Below, piece after piece: positions 63,632 to 64,000 of a stretch of DNA of 64,000 bases. The position numbers and the translations under genes are program-made. The DNA is from Celeribacter indicus. GTDB lineage: Bacteria; Pseudomonadota; Alphaproteobacteria; Rhodobacterales; Rhodobacteraceae. Numbering within the stretch: position 1 is the stretch's first letter; each line of letters starts with the position of its first letter. Where the stretch lies: the NCBI RefSeq assembly GCF_000819565.1, contig NZ_CP004393.1:1612001-1676000 (forward strand), in the 5' to 3' direction. The notes under the pieces were generated by a model. That model saw only the letters and a list, made by a program, of their open reading frames with translations. It did not search any database and was not told the origin of the DNA.

Positions 63632-63945
63632 TGGAGAAATATGCTTTCCGCATGGTGTTGAATGAAGGACAGCTCGGCGAATACCGCAAGCGTCACGAAG
63701 AGATCTGGCCGGAACTGGTCGAACTGCTGAAGGAGGCCGGGGTAGAGGACTATTCGATCCACTACGATCCGGAGACGCGACACCTCTTTGGCGTGCTCTG
63801 GCGGCGCGAGGATCACGCGATGGCGGCGCTGCCTGATCATCCGGTGATGAAACGCTGGTGGGCGCACATGGCGGACATCATGGAAACGCATCCCGACAAT
63901 CGTCCCAGGGAGCAAGCGCTCGAAACCGTGTTTCATTTGCCATGA
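63631..63945 (+). CDS. rhaU: L-rhamnose mutarotase
   Basis: 104 residues (called RhaM in enterobacteria). Interconverts the anomers of L-rhamnose so that the isomerase or kinase pathway is not limited. Family residues: the catalytic His in [16 protein letters not shown], the Tyr in DYSIHYDP, and Trp pair in [17 protein letters not shown] favours the ATG at 63631 over one at 63628. It overlaps the neighbouring genes on both sides. Confidence 0.93.
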   Translation: MEKYAFRMVLNEGQLGEYRKRHEEIWPELVELLKEAGVEDYSIHYDPETRHLFGVLWRREDHAMAALPDHPVMKRWWAHMADIMETHPDNRPREQALETVFHLP

Positions 63946-64000
63946 GCCGACAGATGACAGTGCCAAGACATATCGCTGTCCTCGATGTTGGCAAGACAAA
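63942..64000 (+). CDS. rhaK: Rhamnulokinase, FGGY family (5' end only)
   Basis: Only 19 codons lie inside the window, beginning [19 protein letters not shown], which is the phosphate-binding first strand of FGGY sugar kinases (the AVLDVGKT pattern). Position after rhaU matches rhaK of the Rhizobium rhamnose operon. Starts in an ATGA overlap with rhaU. Confidence 0.8.
   Translation, partial: MSRQMTVPRHIAVLDVGKT

Overview
The window is a 64 kb piece of a GC-rich alphaproteobacterial chromosome, most likely a member of the Rhodobacteraceae. The evidence is the GTTC-N7-GTTC type LexA box in front of uvrA, the DUF1223, DUF6314 and Hint-domain genes typical of that family, a glnB-glnA pair, a ccmABCDG cytochrome c maturation cluster, and a rhizobial/rhodobacterial style rhamnose operon. 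Species cannot be named from the sequence alone.

Positions 1 to about 40.8 kb are mostly core genome. From left to right: a peroxiredoxin cut by the window edge; a large AsmA-like envelope protein; queA; an MFS transporter; DUF924; lpdA; a LysR regulator; uvrA with an SOS box, overlapping a Nudix hydrolase and a patatin lipase; a TspO-like membrane protein; serS; a glyoxalase-family protein; yajC and a fused secDF; an Mth938-like gene; ccmABCDG; O-acetylhomoserine sulfhydrylase; an ArsC-family reductase; acnA; DUF1223; a lauroyl-type acyltransferase with an EamA transporter; a solitary fliG; a tiny secreted protein; purB; a GAF protein with DUF6314; glnBA; nnr; a Hint-domain mini-protein; and tRNA-Leu(UAG). 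Between the EamA gene and fliG lies about 0.9 kb of degenerate 13-15 bp tandem repeats, including a 101-bp duplicated block, with no credible gene.

Right of the tRNA the character changes. Between 40.85 and 43.7 kb there is a graveyard of gene pieces: the C-terminus of a tyrosine integrase, a deleted IS256-type transposase, an intact GlcG/HbpS-like gene, the last residues of malate synthase G, the C-terminus of a DhaL kinase subunit, a truncated mannonate-dehydratase-like gene and an IS66-like scrap. This looks like an eroded integration site, and everything to its right behaves like acquired accessory DNA.

From 43.7 to 54.5 kb is a sugar-acid cluster: an aldehyde dehydrogenase (likely 2-oxoglutarate semialdehyde dehydrogenase) and an intact mannonate-dehydratase-like TIM barrel on the minus strand, a FadR-type GntR regulator with palindromic operator candidates, then kdgD, a complete Dpp/Opp-type ABC importer and an N-acylglucosamine-2-epimerase-family isomerase on the plus strand. 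Together they could import a uronate-containing oligosaccharide or sugar acid and convert it to 2-oxoglutarate, but the listed enzymes do not form a textbook pathway. This is the best candidate here for an undescribed route.

From 54.6 kb to the right edge is an L-rhamnose regulon in the rhizobial layout: rhaD-rhaI (isomerase and fused aldolase/lactaldehyde dehydrogenase) divergent from rhaR-rhaS-rhaT-rhaP-rhaQ-rhaU-rhaK (DeoR regulator, CUT2 ABC importer, mutarotase, kinase). The shared 192-bp intergenic region carries repeated TTGTCRATCATAA-like elements that are probable RhaR operators. rhaK runs off the right edge.
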